Assembly: GCA_937883755.1 (NCBI GenBank)
Contig: CAKZYA010000005.1
Coordinates: 124,001 to 188,000 of the forward strand
DNA length: 64,000 nucleotides
Direction: 5' to 3'
Source of the DNA: an uncultured Flammeovirgaceae bacterium
Lineage (GTDB): Bacteria; Bacteroidota; Bacteroidia; Cytophagales; Cyclobacteriaceae
In this document: one piece after another, positions 9,311 to 16,923 of the stretch
Numbering within the stretch: the stretch's first letter is position 1
Layout of the letters: each line of letters opens with the position of its first letter
Made by a program: the position numbers and the translations under genes
Notes under the pieces: generated by a model
Told to the model about the DNA's origin: nothing
Seen by the model: the letters and a program-made list of their open reading frames with translations, nothing else
Database searches by the model: none

Positions 9311-10437
9311 TTACGATGCTTTTTCTTCTCAACTAGTTCTGCTACCTCCTTCAACTTCTGTTGCAATTCTTCCCGATCGCGCTGGTTTTCTTGCAGTAAA
9401 CGGAACAGTCGCTTGACTTCGTTTTCGGGGCGTAAACGGAAAATTCGTTGCACAAAATCCACGAAAATTAAGCCTTGACGGGCTTTGGTAACTACTCCAC
9501 GTAGCTTAAAGGAGCGGGTGGCATATTTTAGCCGAGCAATTTGGGAGATACGCAGGGTTCGCAGAAAGGATATAAAGGGTAGCAGAATAATCAACAGGTC
9601 AATCCAGTTCTTCTTCACATAGTTTAGCTTACGACGGCTGATGGAGATCATGAGCAGAAATTCAAAAGTAAAAGCACACCAGATGAAAGTCTGAACGGCC
9701 TCCAGAATTAATTCAACCTTGAGATGAGGAAAAGCCTGACGCGTTTCATCCATAAATTTCCACTCAATAATCAGTACTGGAATAATGAGTAGGGCAATGC
9801 CAATCATGGGTAGCACGAAGCGACGCTTAAGCTCGGCAAATAGTCCCTCGTTCACTTTACACCACCGCCAGCCAGGTAGCCAGCAGTATTTACCCCAAAA
9901 GACTTCGCGAGCCCCAATCCGAAGAGGAGGGAACAATAGTGATAGGAGCCTTCGATTTCTTTGATTTGGATCAATCCTTTTGTTTTCTCGGTGACTTAGA
10001 TAAAAGACAATAGATGTATCGATGAAAAATAGTAAGTAGATACTAGCCAAACCAACTTCCAGCCAGGATAACCAAGCTAGCAGGGTAGTTGAAGGCTGCT
10101 CTTCAGTGTAGGCAGTAATTAGTATCCCGATGAGCAATAGGCTTACCACTCCCAGATAAAATGTAGAGCTAGCCGTTTTGGCATCATAGCGGCTTAGTGT
10201 ATTACTTTGTTGAAGAGTCAATTGGGTTTGAACGGAATAGTCTTCATTTTCTCCTTCTTTTATTAACCGCTGAACCTGAGGAAGGTGACTGATCTGATTA
10301 AGTGTCTCCTTATCTTCCAGTACTGCTTTTACTTGTTCTAATACGAGTAAGTTATCCGTCGATTGGAGTTGCTTGATCAAATGATCCTTTAGACTGTCTG
10401 GTCGTGTATCATTCGCTATTTTTGATTCTTTGTTCAT
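9307..10437 (-). CDS. Pore-less voltage-sensor-like membrane protein
   Basis: A 376-residue protein. Residues 1-90 are soluble and helical. Two membrane spans (about 92-112 and 119-148) are followed by what reads as the S1-S4 bundle of a voltage sensor: S1 at about 207-225, S2 at about 247-266 with Phe256 and Glu259 in the FxxE spacing of the charge-transfer centre, S3 with NWID (Asp280), and S4 at about 290-313 with Arg293, Arg296, Arg302 and Lys304. No S5, selectivity filter (TVGYG type) or S6 follows. Instead the chain ends in a charged coiled coil (residues 338-372). This order (sensor plus coiled coil, no pore) recalls Hv1 proton channels, but ion conduction is not shown by the sequence. 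It is the first gene of a coupled pair. Confidence 0.65.
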   Translation of the reverse strand: MNKESKIANDTRPDSLKDHLIKQLQSTDNLLVLEQVKAVLEDKETLNQISHLPQVQRLIKEGENEDYSVQTQLTLQQSNTLSRYDAKTASSTFYLGVVSLLLIGILITAYTEEQPSTTLLAWLSWLEVGLASIYLLFFIDTSIVFYLSHRENKRIDPNQRNRRLLSLLFPPLRIGAREVFWGKYCWLPGWRWCKVNEGLFAELKRRFVLPMIGIALLIIPVLIIEWKFMDETRQAFPHLKVELILEAVQTFIWCAFTFEFLLMISISRRKLNYVKKNWIDLLIILLPFISFLRTLRISQIARLKYATRSFKLRGVVTKARQGLIFVDFVQRIFRLRPENEVKRLFRLLQENQRDREELQQKLKEVAELVEKKKHRK

Positions 10438-10782
10438 AAAATGATCTCCAGTGCGGAGAAAGCTGTGAAGGCAATAATGAAGTGTGAAAAGTTCTGATAA
10501 TGGACTTTTTTCAGTAATAGACTAGAGTTTTTTCGTGAAAATACCAGCCATTTCCTCGCTGATTGCTATTTTAGGCTTCATGCATTCAACTAAATCTTAG
10601 CAAATAGTATTAAGTATAATTGTCGCCTCCTGTTTCTATTCAAGTCTGATTGTACTTTATCTTATTAGTGATTATCGGTAATCGTATTACGGTTATGCAG
10701 TGCGATTACGAAGATATTAGAAATTCTTGATGGATATGATATACATTAGACTTATTCTCGGGGCTCTTTTTTATTGAGAACG
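10438..10782. other. Intergenic stretch with no gene recognised
   Basis: AT-rich sequence upstream of the voltage-sensor-like gene and ahead of the type IX remnant. A short interrupted palindrome GTAAT-CGT-ATTAC (10678-10690) is followed by another inverted CGATTAC. I see no convincing open frame or promoter box. Confidence 0.4.
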
Positions 10783-10967
10783 ATAGATTTGACTATTGGT
10801 CATGAGGGGAAAATTAGGGTTATAATATCTGGAGAGTGTTAAAGGTTCAGGAAATGCTACCTGCTTCGGTAGATTTCTTGAAGATACCTGTAGAACAGTT
10901 AGAATCAGGTTTATACTTTGTCTATGTACAGGGTACTACTGATGTTCAACGGCTTATAAAAAGGTAA
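10783..10967 (+). pseudogene. Decayed remnant of a type IX secretion C-terminal sorting domain
   Basis: Two plus-strand reading frames joined by a frameshift near 10836 give a recognisable type IX secretion (Por) sorting domain tail. The first frame ends ...IDLTIGHEGKIRVIISGE. The second reads ...PVEQLESGLYFVYVQG, then TTDVQRLIKR and a TAA at 10965. The pattern, an L-xSGLYFV strand followed by a short turn and a basic LIK end, is that of type A CTDs. No intact cargo region precedes it, and a TAG stops the first frame shortly upstream. I infer the 3' scar of a lost secreted-protein gene. An intact 37-codon frame from the ATG at 10854 exists, but is unlikely to be a real small gene. Confidence 0.6.
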
Positions 10968-10971
10968 AGAA

Positions 10972-11003
10972 CAGAAAGCCGAACTATATAGCTCGGCTTT
11001 CTG
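10972..11003 (-). terminator. Near-perfect palindrome, likely terminator of fdhA
   Basis: CAGAAAGCCGA (10972-10982) is the exact reverse complement of TCGGCTTTCTG (10993-11003), and the ten bases between them are themselves nearly palindromic (CTATATAG). It lies about 30 bases past the fdhA stop. On the minus strand it is followed by a T-rich run, which supports a terminator acting on fdhA. Confidence 0.65.
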
Positions 11004-11034
11004 CTTAAATGCTGGTTTTAAAAAATCAAGTCTG

Positions 11035-12222
11035 CTAAGCCAGCATCTCGTGGGGATCAATCACAAACTTAGTAGCTGCTCCCTTATCAAAGTCTTGATA
11101 ACCCTGTGGAGCTTCATCCAGAGTAATGGTTTGAACGTTAACAGCTTTGGCAATTTGTATCTTATCATAGAGAATAGCTTGCATTAACTGGCGATGGTAC
11201 CGCATTACTGGGCACTGACCGGTATAGAAGGAGTGGGATTTAGCCCAGCCTAATCCAATCCTAATATTCAGATTACCTTCTTTTGCCGCTTCCGTGGTAG
11301 CACCAGGATCACCTGTGACGTACAGGCCTGGAATACCGATAGCTCCACCCGCACGGGTTATCTGCATAGCTGCATTCAGTACAGTAGCCGGGTGCTCTTC
11401 ATGAGCGCAGTTGCCGTGGCCTCGAGCTTCAAATCCCACACAATCTACCGCCGAATCTACTTCGTTTGTACCCAGAATCTGCTCAATCTGCTCTTCCAAG
11501 GTAGCCTCTTTTCTTAGGTCAATGGTTTCGCAGCCGAAGCTCCGAGCTTGTTCCAAGCGCTCGGGAATCATATCACCTACAATAACCACCGCTGCGCCTA
11601 GCAAGTGAGCTGAAGCGGCACAAGCCAGCCCGACGGGACCAGCACCAGCAACGTATACCGTAGAGCCGGGGCCTACTCCCGCAGTGACCGCTCCGTGATA
11701 TCCAGTAGGAAAAATATCGGATAGTAAGGTGAGATCTCTGATCTTTTCCATAGCCTGATCTTTATCCGGAAATTTGAGCAGGTTAAAGTCGGCGTAGGGA
11801 ACCATTACGTATTCGGCTTGACCACCTACCCATCCGCCCATGTCTACGTAGCCGTAGGCTGCTCCGGGTCGAGCAGGATTTACGTTCAGGCAGATACCTG
11901 TTTTTCCCTCTTTACAGTTTCGGCATCTGCCGCAAGCAATATTAAACGGAACTGAAACGATGTCACCAACTTGAATAAATTCCACATCTCGGCCTGCCTC
12001 AATTACCTCCCCAGTAATTTCGTGGCCTAAGACCAGTCCTTTGGGTGCGGTAGTTCGACCTCTAACCATATGCTGGTCGCTGCCGCAAATATTAGTGGAA
12101 ACGATTTTGAGAATTACGCCGTGGTGACACTGTCGGTCACCAATTGCCAATTCGGGGAAGTCAATGTTTTGGACTTCTACCACGCCGGGCTTAATGTAAG
12201 CTACTCCGCGGTTGTCTGCCAT
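11035..12222 (-). CDS. fdhA: Glutathione-independent formaldehyde dehydrogenase
   Basis: Zinc- and NAD-dependent medium-chain dehydrogenase that oxidises formaldehyde to formate without added thiol, the type characterised in Pseudomonas putida. Visible motifs are the catalytic zinc Cys in STNICGSDQHM, GHEITGEV with His and Glu, the structural zinc cluster CGRCRNCKEGKTGIC, the long family-specific segment ARPGAAYGYVDMGGW, and the Rossmann motif VAGAGPVGLACA. The 395 residues match the family length, and the agreement with the Pseudomonas protein, as I remember it, runs throughout. It is a single gene, divergent from the DUF817 gene across 229 bases. A formaldehyde detoxification role is inferred. 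Confidence 0.9.
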   Translation of the reverse strand: MADNRGVAYIKPGVVEVQNIDFPELAIGDRQCHHGVILKIVSTNICGSDQHMVRGRTTAPKGLVLGHEITGEVIEAGRDVEFIQVGDIVSVPFNIACGRCRNCKEGKTGICLNVNPARPGAAYGYVDMGGWVGGQAEYVMVPYADFNLLKFPDKDQAMEKIRDLTLLSDIFPTGYHGAVTAGVGPGSTVYVAGAGPVGLACAASAHLLGAAVVIVGDMIPERLEQARSFGCETIDLRKEATLEEQIEQILGTNEVDSAVDCVGFEARGHGNCAHEEHPATVLNAAMQITRAGGAIGIPGLYVTGDPGATTEAAKEGNLNIRIGLGWAKSHSFYTGQCPVMRYHRQLMQAILYDKIQIAKAVNVQTITLDEAPQGYQDFDKGAATKFVIDPHEMLA

Positions 12223-12451
12223 AGTATTAATAGTTTAGGTTGTTGTTCTATTAATTTAGCAAAAGAATTGCATTAAAAAAATCTAAGTGTCAGCGGAGAA
12301 TCAATCCTATTTATAAAGTCAGGTGGCTAACCTAAAGGTTAGTAGTTTTATTATTTGTCATAAGGTTACTAAGGTAGTAATATTTGAAAGTATAATAGTT
12401 TAAAAAAATATTATTTAATTCATATTATTATACTGTTAATAGTATGTAGAT
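12223..12451. promoter_or_regulatory. Divergent promoter region between fdhA and the DUF817 gene
   Basis: The gap must hold the start signals of both flanking genes. It contains an interrupted palindrome CTAACCT-AA-AGGTTAG (12327-12342) that could be an operator, followed by very AT-rich sequence up to the ATG at 12452. No exact TAnnTTTG box is found. Confidence 0.4.
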
Positions 12452-13258
12452 ATGATGAGAATTGAAAAAAGATCATGGAAAAATGGGTTGCTCTCACTTT
12501 GGCATTTTGGAATACAGCAGGCTCTTTCCTGTATTTTTCCAGTGCTAATTTTCTTAACCCTTGCTCTGTCAAAGGTTATCGAGGTGCCATTTCTCTACCG
12601 ATATGATTTTATTCTAATCGTTTGTCTATTGATTCAGATTGGAATGATCTGGAGTAAATTAGAGAGTTGGGATGAGTTAAAAGTAATCTGCCTATTTCAC
12701 CTGATTGGGTTGGGGCTGGAGCTATACAAAGTACATATGGGTTCTTGGTCGTATCCTGAACCAGCCTACACCAAAATTGCTGGAGTACCGCTCTATAGTG
12801 GGTTTATGTACGCCAGTGTGGCGAGTTACATTTGTCAAGCCTGGCGGCGGTTATCGCTCAAATTTGTACTATGGCCTCGTAATTTGGTGACATACACGAT
12901 AGCTGTTCTTATTTATGCTAACTTCTTCGCCCACCACTTTCTGCCAGACATCCGCTGGTTTCTGATTGCTGGGTTGTTCTTGTTTTTTGGTAAGTCTTAT
13001 GTCAAATTTACTGTAAACGGGCAACGCTTTCGTATCTCTACTATTTTGTCGTTTTTACTCATTGGCTGCTTTATCTGGATTGCTGAAAATATCTCAACAT
13101 TCTTCGGCGCTTGGCAATATCCTAATCAAGAGAAGGCCTGGGAGTTAGTACATATTAGCAAGATTAACTCTTGGTTTTTACTGGTAATCATCAGTATTAT
13201 TATTGTGGCTAATCTCAAACACTATCAGCAGCGAGACACAGTACAAGTCCGCTCATAA
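12452..13258 (+). CDS. DUF817 family integral membrane protein
   Basis: A 268-residue membrane protein with about seven or eight hydrophobic spans. The family signature region is clear: HMGSWSYPEPAYTKIAG and VPLYSGFMYASVASYICQAW near residues 90-130, and FGAWQYPNQEKAWE near residue 225. This matches DUF817 (YoaT of Bacillus), a family with no assigned biochemical function. Conserved Trp, Tyr and Glu residues in loops hint at a binding or catalytic site at the membrane surface, but that is speculation. The start is the ATG at 12452; the next codon is also ATG. Confidence 0.8.
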   Translation: MMRIEKRSWKNGLLSLWHFGIQQALSCIFPVLIFLTLALSKVIEVPFLYRYDFILIVCLLIQIGMIWSKLESWDELKVICLFHLIGLGLELYKVHMGSWSYPEPAYTKIAGVPLYSGFMYASVASYICQAWRRLSLKFVLWPRNLVTYTIAVLIYANFFAHHFLPDIRWFLIAGLFLFFGKSYVKFTVNGQRFRISTILSFLLIGCFIWIAENISTFFGAWQYPNQEKAWELVHISKINSWFLLVIISIIIVANLKHYQQRDTVQVRS

Positions 13259-13327
13259 TCTTTAAAGACTAACTCGTCAAGGCGGGATTTTTATGGCAAA
13301 GGAGAATTTATAAGCTAATACATAGAA

Positions 13328-13358
13328 TTGTGATGCATCAAAAAACTTTCTATATTTG
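13328..13358 (+). promoter_or_regulatory. Bacteroidota-type promoter of the PadR gene
   Basis: TTG (13328-13330), 20 bases, then TATATTTG (13351-13358), which matches the -33/-7 consensus TTG-N19-21-TAnnTTTG. The -7 box ends only four bases before the ATG at 13363, so transcription should start at or beside the start codon. This decides the start and excludes the upstream GTG and ATG at 13330 and 13333. Confidence 0.6.
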
Positions 13359-13362
13359 TAAT

Positions 13363-13716
13363 ATGAACTCTACCGAATTACTAAAAGGCACACTAACCAC
13401 CATCATCCTTAAGTTGCTGGCTGACCATGGAAAGATGTACGGTTATGAAATCACTCAGAAGGTGAAAGAGATGACTGACGAAAAAATTCTCATTAAAGAG
13501 GGATCACTATATCCGGCATTGCACAAGCTATTGAAGGATGGGCTGGTAGAAGTAGAGACGGTAAACGTGGGTAAACGGGTACGTAAATATTACGCTATTA
13601 CCCAACAAGGGCAAACGAAGAAACAGTTGCAATTCGACGAGTTGAAAGAGTTTATGCAAACCATTCAGCAGTTGGTATTTCCTCAATCTAAGCAGCTTTC
13701 GGCCTATGCTAAGTGA
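13363..13716 (+). CDS. PadR family transcriptional regulator
   Basis: A 117-residue regulator with the PadR winged helix: LLKGTLTTIILKLL, MYGYEITQKVKEM, then EGSLYPALHKLLKDGLVE and the wing VGKRVRKYYAIT. PadR proteins usually repress their own operon and its transport or membrane genes until a ligand displaces them. The promoter abuts the ATG chosen here. Its 3' end overlaps the next gene by 11 bases, so the regulator, a small membrane protein and probably the membrane hydrolase form one unit. It is a short PadR-s1-like form. Confidence 0.92.
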   Translation: MNSTELLKGTLTTIILKLLADHGKMYGYEITQKVKEMTDEKILIKEGSLYPALHKLLKDGLVEVETVNVGKRVRKYYAITQQGQTKKQLQFDELKEFMQTIQQLVFPQSKQLSAYAK

Positions 13717-14311
13717 TGAACAGGTAGAGCAAATTAGAGCCGATATTGAACGGAGTAGCTTGTCTTTCCAACTGGTGAAGGATGACTTACTAGATCACTT
13801 CTGCTGCGTGGTAGAAGATAGAATGGAGCAAGGACTCTCGTCAGAAGATGCTTACTACTTAGCCTGGAAGCAGATTTGCCCGAATGGGTTGGACGAAATT
13901 CAGGAGGAAACAGTATATCTATTAAATGCATCAAAAATAATTGTTATGAAAAAAGTTATGTATTCTATTGGGCTGATCGCCTCCGTTTGTCTCAGCATCG
14001 GCTGGCTGTTTACCCTACTACGTTTGCCGGGTGGTGTTAACTTATTCAATTATGGGTTTCTCGGTTTTACTATGATATTTCTCCCCATGTTTGCCCTTGA
14101 TCGCTACAAGGCCAGTGTAGGTAAAGTACTGTCAGAAAGGTTGAAGATCATTATTGGTTTTGCCAGTGCGATCATTACCGGACTATCGTTATTATTCAAG
14201 ATGATGCACTGGCCGGGAGCAGCCGCATTGCTAGTGGCTGGCGTTGGCATTTTTAGTGTTGGGTTTCTACCTTTTCTATTTTTCGGAATGTATAAGAAGG
14301 CAATTGATTAG
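13706..14311 (+). CDS. HAAS-like domain fused to a duplicated GldL-like membrane region
   Basis: Residues 1-75 form a soluble helical domain (QLVKDDLLDHFCCVVEDRM, then AYYLAWKQICPNG). It resembles the HAAS/DUF1700-type domain often encoded beside PadR regulators. Residues 84-201 hold four hydrophobic spans arranged as two similar units: GWLFTLLRLPGG near 99 and SLLFKMMHWPGAA near 161, each followed by a second span ending F(L)PxF. The second unit looks like the transmembrane hairpin of GldL, the gliding/type IX motor subunit, but the long GldL cytoplasmic tail is missing. The function is unknown. The 11-base overlap with the PadR gene indicates coupled expression. Confidence 0.6.
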   Translation: MLSDEQVEQIRADIERSSLSFQLVKDDLLDHFCCVVEDRMEQGLSSEDAYYLAWKQICPNGLDEIQEETVYLLNASKIIVMKKVMYSIGLIASVCLSIGWLFTLLRLPGGVNLFNYGFLGFTMIFLPMFALDRYKASVGKVLSERLKIIIGFASAIITGLSLLFKMMHWPGAAALLVAGVGIFSVGFLPFLFFGMYKKAID

Positions 14312-14366
14312 CTTTAATGCATCGTTGGATTCAATTACCTCCAAATTGCGAAACCCGATGTAAAGC

Positions 14367-16172
14367 ATGAAGATAAAGCTAGCGCTGATAAACCTGTCAC
14401 TCATCATTTTTGTAATCGGACTATTCTCGGCGGTTGGAATTGGGATGCAGTCCGGAGCCGTTATTGTTTTAGTGTCCTCTGCTCTAATCCTGGCTGTTTA
14501 CGTAATTCAAATTATCCAATCCATCGGGCAAGATAGATTATGGAGAGTTCGTAATCTGCTTTATACATTGGCTATTCCTGTTTTGGCCGTGATATTTATT
14601 CATGGCTTTGGGGTTTCGATAGATATGCCCCTTTTGGGGAACGTGCCTAGCTTCAGCTCGGCGTACTTAGCATCAGGCCTACTATTAGTCTCTCTTTTTC
14701 TGGCGGGCAGCATTCGAGCAGTAAGTAAGCTCGATAACCGCAAGAAACGCCTCCTCCTAATTACTATATTTTCAATAGCCTCCGGAGTTTCGGCTTTAGG
14801 GCTTTTCGGCATGGCTGGGATAGTTCCTTTTTCCGGTTGGGTTATTACTTACAGTTTATTGTTTCTGGCCTTATCCTATCTGATATTCTTTGTTACGATG
14901 GTTTTCTCGAGCACAAAAGAAAATAAAGCCGAAAGTTTGGTGCTAGTGATCCTTAGTGGAGCAATGACATTTTTCTTGATGGCAAGAATCTACTTCCCGC
15001 ATATGCTGCCTCTAGGGTTCGCCAGTGCAATTATTACTTTCGGATTTGTGCCAGCCCTCATCCTGCCTCTATCAATATCGTATACCAACAAGTTTCACTT
15101 TTTTACGGTCTTCGTTCTTTACTTCCTGCTCCTGGACGTATACTTTATTCATTATGATAGAAATTTTAGTTATCTGGTAGATGTAGGAGTGAATGGCTGC
15201 GTGGGGTACGAGGATGCAACGGCCTATCCAATTAATTCCGATCCGGGCATCGCGATGGAAGAGTTGCTTAAGGAGCCCACTGCAAATGAGTTGAATGCTA
15301 TTTTGACAGAATGGCGAGAAAAGGATTTTACCCCCAGCCAAATACAAACAGAATTTTCCGAAGTACGACCCAACGGGGATTCGCTTAAAGTTGTATCTCA
15401 CTTGGTTAATGGACGGAAGCACTACGGCCTGATTCGAATTCCCAAAGGCGTTAATATTTCCCAAGCCCCCATCTTGCTAGGTCTTATGGGAGGTGGAACA
15501 GGAATTGATGTGTTAAAAACAAGCGATCTAGATCGTTTATCGAGCGGAAAGTGTCGTGCACTTTTAGATAACTACATCTCAATCATGCCATCCTTCCGGG
15601 GTAATATAGTGAGAGGGGAAGGTTTTTGCTTCCGTTCCGAAGGATATGCAGGAGATGTCTGGATGGGCGCAGCCGAAGATGCCGTGGCATTTCTGGAAGC
15701 TGTAAAATTGATGTATAACAAACCTACTAATGTCAAAACGTTGGCAATGGGTACCAGTAGAGGCGCAACCGTTGCATTGATCATAGGTGGGCTAACGAAT
15801 AAATCTGATTACATCATAGCCACTTCGACTCACACGAAATTTTTAGACCGGTATGTGGTAGATAACGAAATAGTTGGTAATTCTTATAGCCGGGCTTTTT
15901 ATACACCAAAAGCCAGTCCTGAAGAAATCAGGAAACGCCTCATTACCAGCTCCCCTTACTACTTTTTGAATAATCTACCTGCATTTGAACTTCATCAAGG
16001 CACAGAGGATCAAAAAACCACTATCTGGCACGCAAGAGCTTTAGAAAAACGATTGAGCGAAATCGGTAGAAACGATAGCACTAATCATGTTTACATTTAC
16101 GATGGTAAAGGACATGCTTATGATGATGACAATATTGTTTGTGCTAGTCTTCGCAGGTTTTTGAAAGAATGA
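14367..16172 (+). CDS. Membrane-anchored alpha/beta hydrolase
   Basis: The first 265 or so residues contain about eight transmembrane spans with little charge. A soluble C-terminal half follows with an S9-like alpha/beta hydrolase: GLMGGGTGIDV at the oxyanion-hole position, the nucleophile elbow GTSRGATVAL (Ser464) and the catalytic His in DGKGHAYDDD (His583). The soluble part probably faces the periplasm, given the large LNAILTEWREKDFTPSQ linker, but topology cannot be fixed by eye. The gene begins 55 bases after the HAAS/GldL-like gene on the same strand. An enzyme joined to a polytopic anchor of this size is unusual. The substrate is unknown. Confidence 0.65.
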   Translation: MKIKLALINLSLIIFVIGLFSAVGIGMQSGAVIVLVSSALILAVYVIQIIQSIGQDRLWRVRNLLYTLAIPVLAVIFIHGFGVSIDMPLLGNVPSFSSAYLASGLLLVSLFLAGSIRAVSKLDNRKKRLLLITIFSIASGVSALGLFGMAGIVPFSGWVITYSLLFLALSYLIFFVTMVFSSTKENKAESLVLVILSGAMTFFLMARIYFPHMLPLGFASAIITFGFVPALILPLSISYTNKFHFFTVFVLYFLLLDVYFIHYDRNFSYLVDVGVNGCVGYEDATAYPINSDPGIAMEELLKEPTANELNAILTEWREKDFTPSQIQTEFSEVRPNGDSLKVVSHLVNGRKHYGLIRIPKGVNISQAPILLGLMGGGTGIDVLKTSDLDRLSSGKCRALLDNYISIMPSFRGNIVRGEGFCFRSEGYAGDVWMGAAEDAVAFLEAVKLMYNKPTNVKTLAMGTSRGATVALIIGGLTNKSDYIIATSTHTKFLDRYVVDNEIVGNSYSRAFYTPKASPEEIRKRLITSSPYYFLNNLPAFELHQGTEDQKTTIWHARALEKRLSEIGRNDSTNHVYIYDGKGHAYDDDNIVCASLRRFLKE

Positions 16173-16184
16173 AAAGAATTTAAT

Positions 16185-16340
16185 ATGATTTATGAAATCT
16201 TGAGTAAGCAGCCAGAAGTTAATCCCAATAAAATGGTCATGATGAGAATATCCAGAAATGCCGGGCTTGCTTTGCTGGTTGTTCAACAAAATGCAGAAAC
16301 TCAACTTTTTAGATTTCCTTCAAATATAGAAGACAGATGA
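16185..16340 (+). CDS. Possible small protein of 51 residues
   Basis: An ATG at 16185 opens a 51-codon frame ending at TGA 16338-16340. It begins 12 bases after the hydrolase stop and overlaps the next ATG by four bases (ATGA type). The product has a mildly hydrophobic centre (GLALLVVQQ) and a charged start, with no known motif. Position and coupling favour translation, but composition gives no independent support; it could be a chance frame. Confidence 0.35.
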   Translation: MIYEILSKQPEVNPNKMVMMRISRNAGLALLVVQQNAETQLFRFPSNIEDR

Positions 16341-16807
16341 TGGTTAGTCTAAAAAAGACTAAGTTCTCTTATACCCTATTTATTCTTCTGGCATTAGTAA
16401 TTGTACTCGACTTCGCCTTACCAGGTATAACCTATACCGACAAAGTTGTTGATATCAAAAAAGAGCTACAGCAGTACTATAATGCGGGAGGTAACTATCA
16501 CTATTCGTATAGGGTATTCACTACGAAGCACAATTTTTCTATTTCAGAAGAGTTTGCCGAAAAAGTTCAAGAGAACCAGAAAATCCAGTATCAGGTTTCT
16601 TTACTGTTTGAAGAGATTAATAGCTATTGTTTAGTCACTTCTGAACGCAAAAGTATTTACTCTTTGAGGGCTTTGTCAGGATTGATATTACCTTTGTTTA
16701 CGATTATTGTATTGGCACTTGGGTACAAGTATGAAAGTAAGATGGGTGTCTTAGTTTTTGTCACTCAAGTCCTTTTACTAGCTGACCTGATATTTCTGAT
16801 AATCTAG
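16337..16807 (+). CDS. Small membrane protein of unknown function
   Basis: A 156-residue protein with one N-terminal span (about residues 11-30), a loop of about 75 residues rich in Tyr, Lys and Glu, and two C-terminal spans (about 109-130 and 134-155). I do not recognise the family. The ATG at 16337 overlaps the end of the small frame before it. It is the last plus-strand gene of the PadR-led run and faces the RND permease gene tail to tail. Confidence 0.55.
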   Translation: MMVSLKKTKFSYTLFILLALVIVLDFALPGITYTDKVVDIKKELQQYYNAGGNYHYSYRVFTTKHNFSISEEFAEKVQENQKIQYQVSLLFEEINSYCLVTSERKSIYSLRALSGLILPLFTIIVLALGYKYESKMGVLVFVTQVLLLADLIFLII

Positions 16808-16824
16808 AAACAAGCCATCGGCAA

Positions 16825-16886
16825 TAGAAAATCGTAGAATATTCCAGCAGGATTTGCTTTCTACCAAAATGTCCTACGATTTTCTA
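16825..16886. terminator. Long inverted repeat between convergent genes
   Basis: TAGAAAATCGTAG (16825-16837) and CTACGATTTTCTA (16874-16886) are perfect inverted repeats separated by 36 bases. They lie between the convergent membrane-protein gene and the RND permease gene. The loop is long for an intrinsic terminator, so the role is tentative. Confidence 0.4.
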
Positions 16887-16923
16887 GTTAAACGAAGTAG
16901 TATTTACTAAAACCTCTTTTCTT

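Noticed and set aside
10854-10967. A 37-codon intact frame as a real small gene
   Set aside because: It reads as the tail of a type IX sorting domain whose beginning is in another frame, so it is better explained as a pseudogene end.
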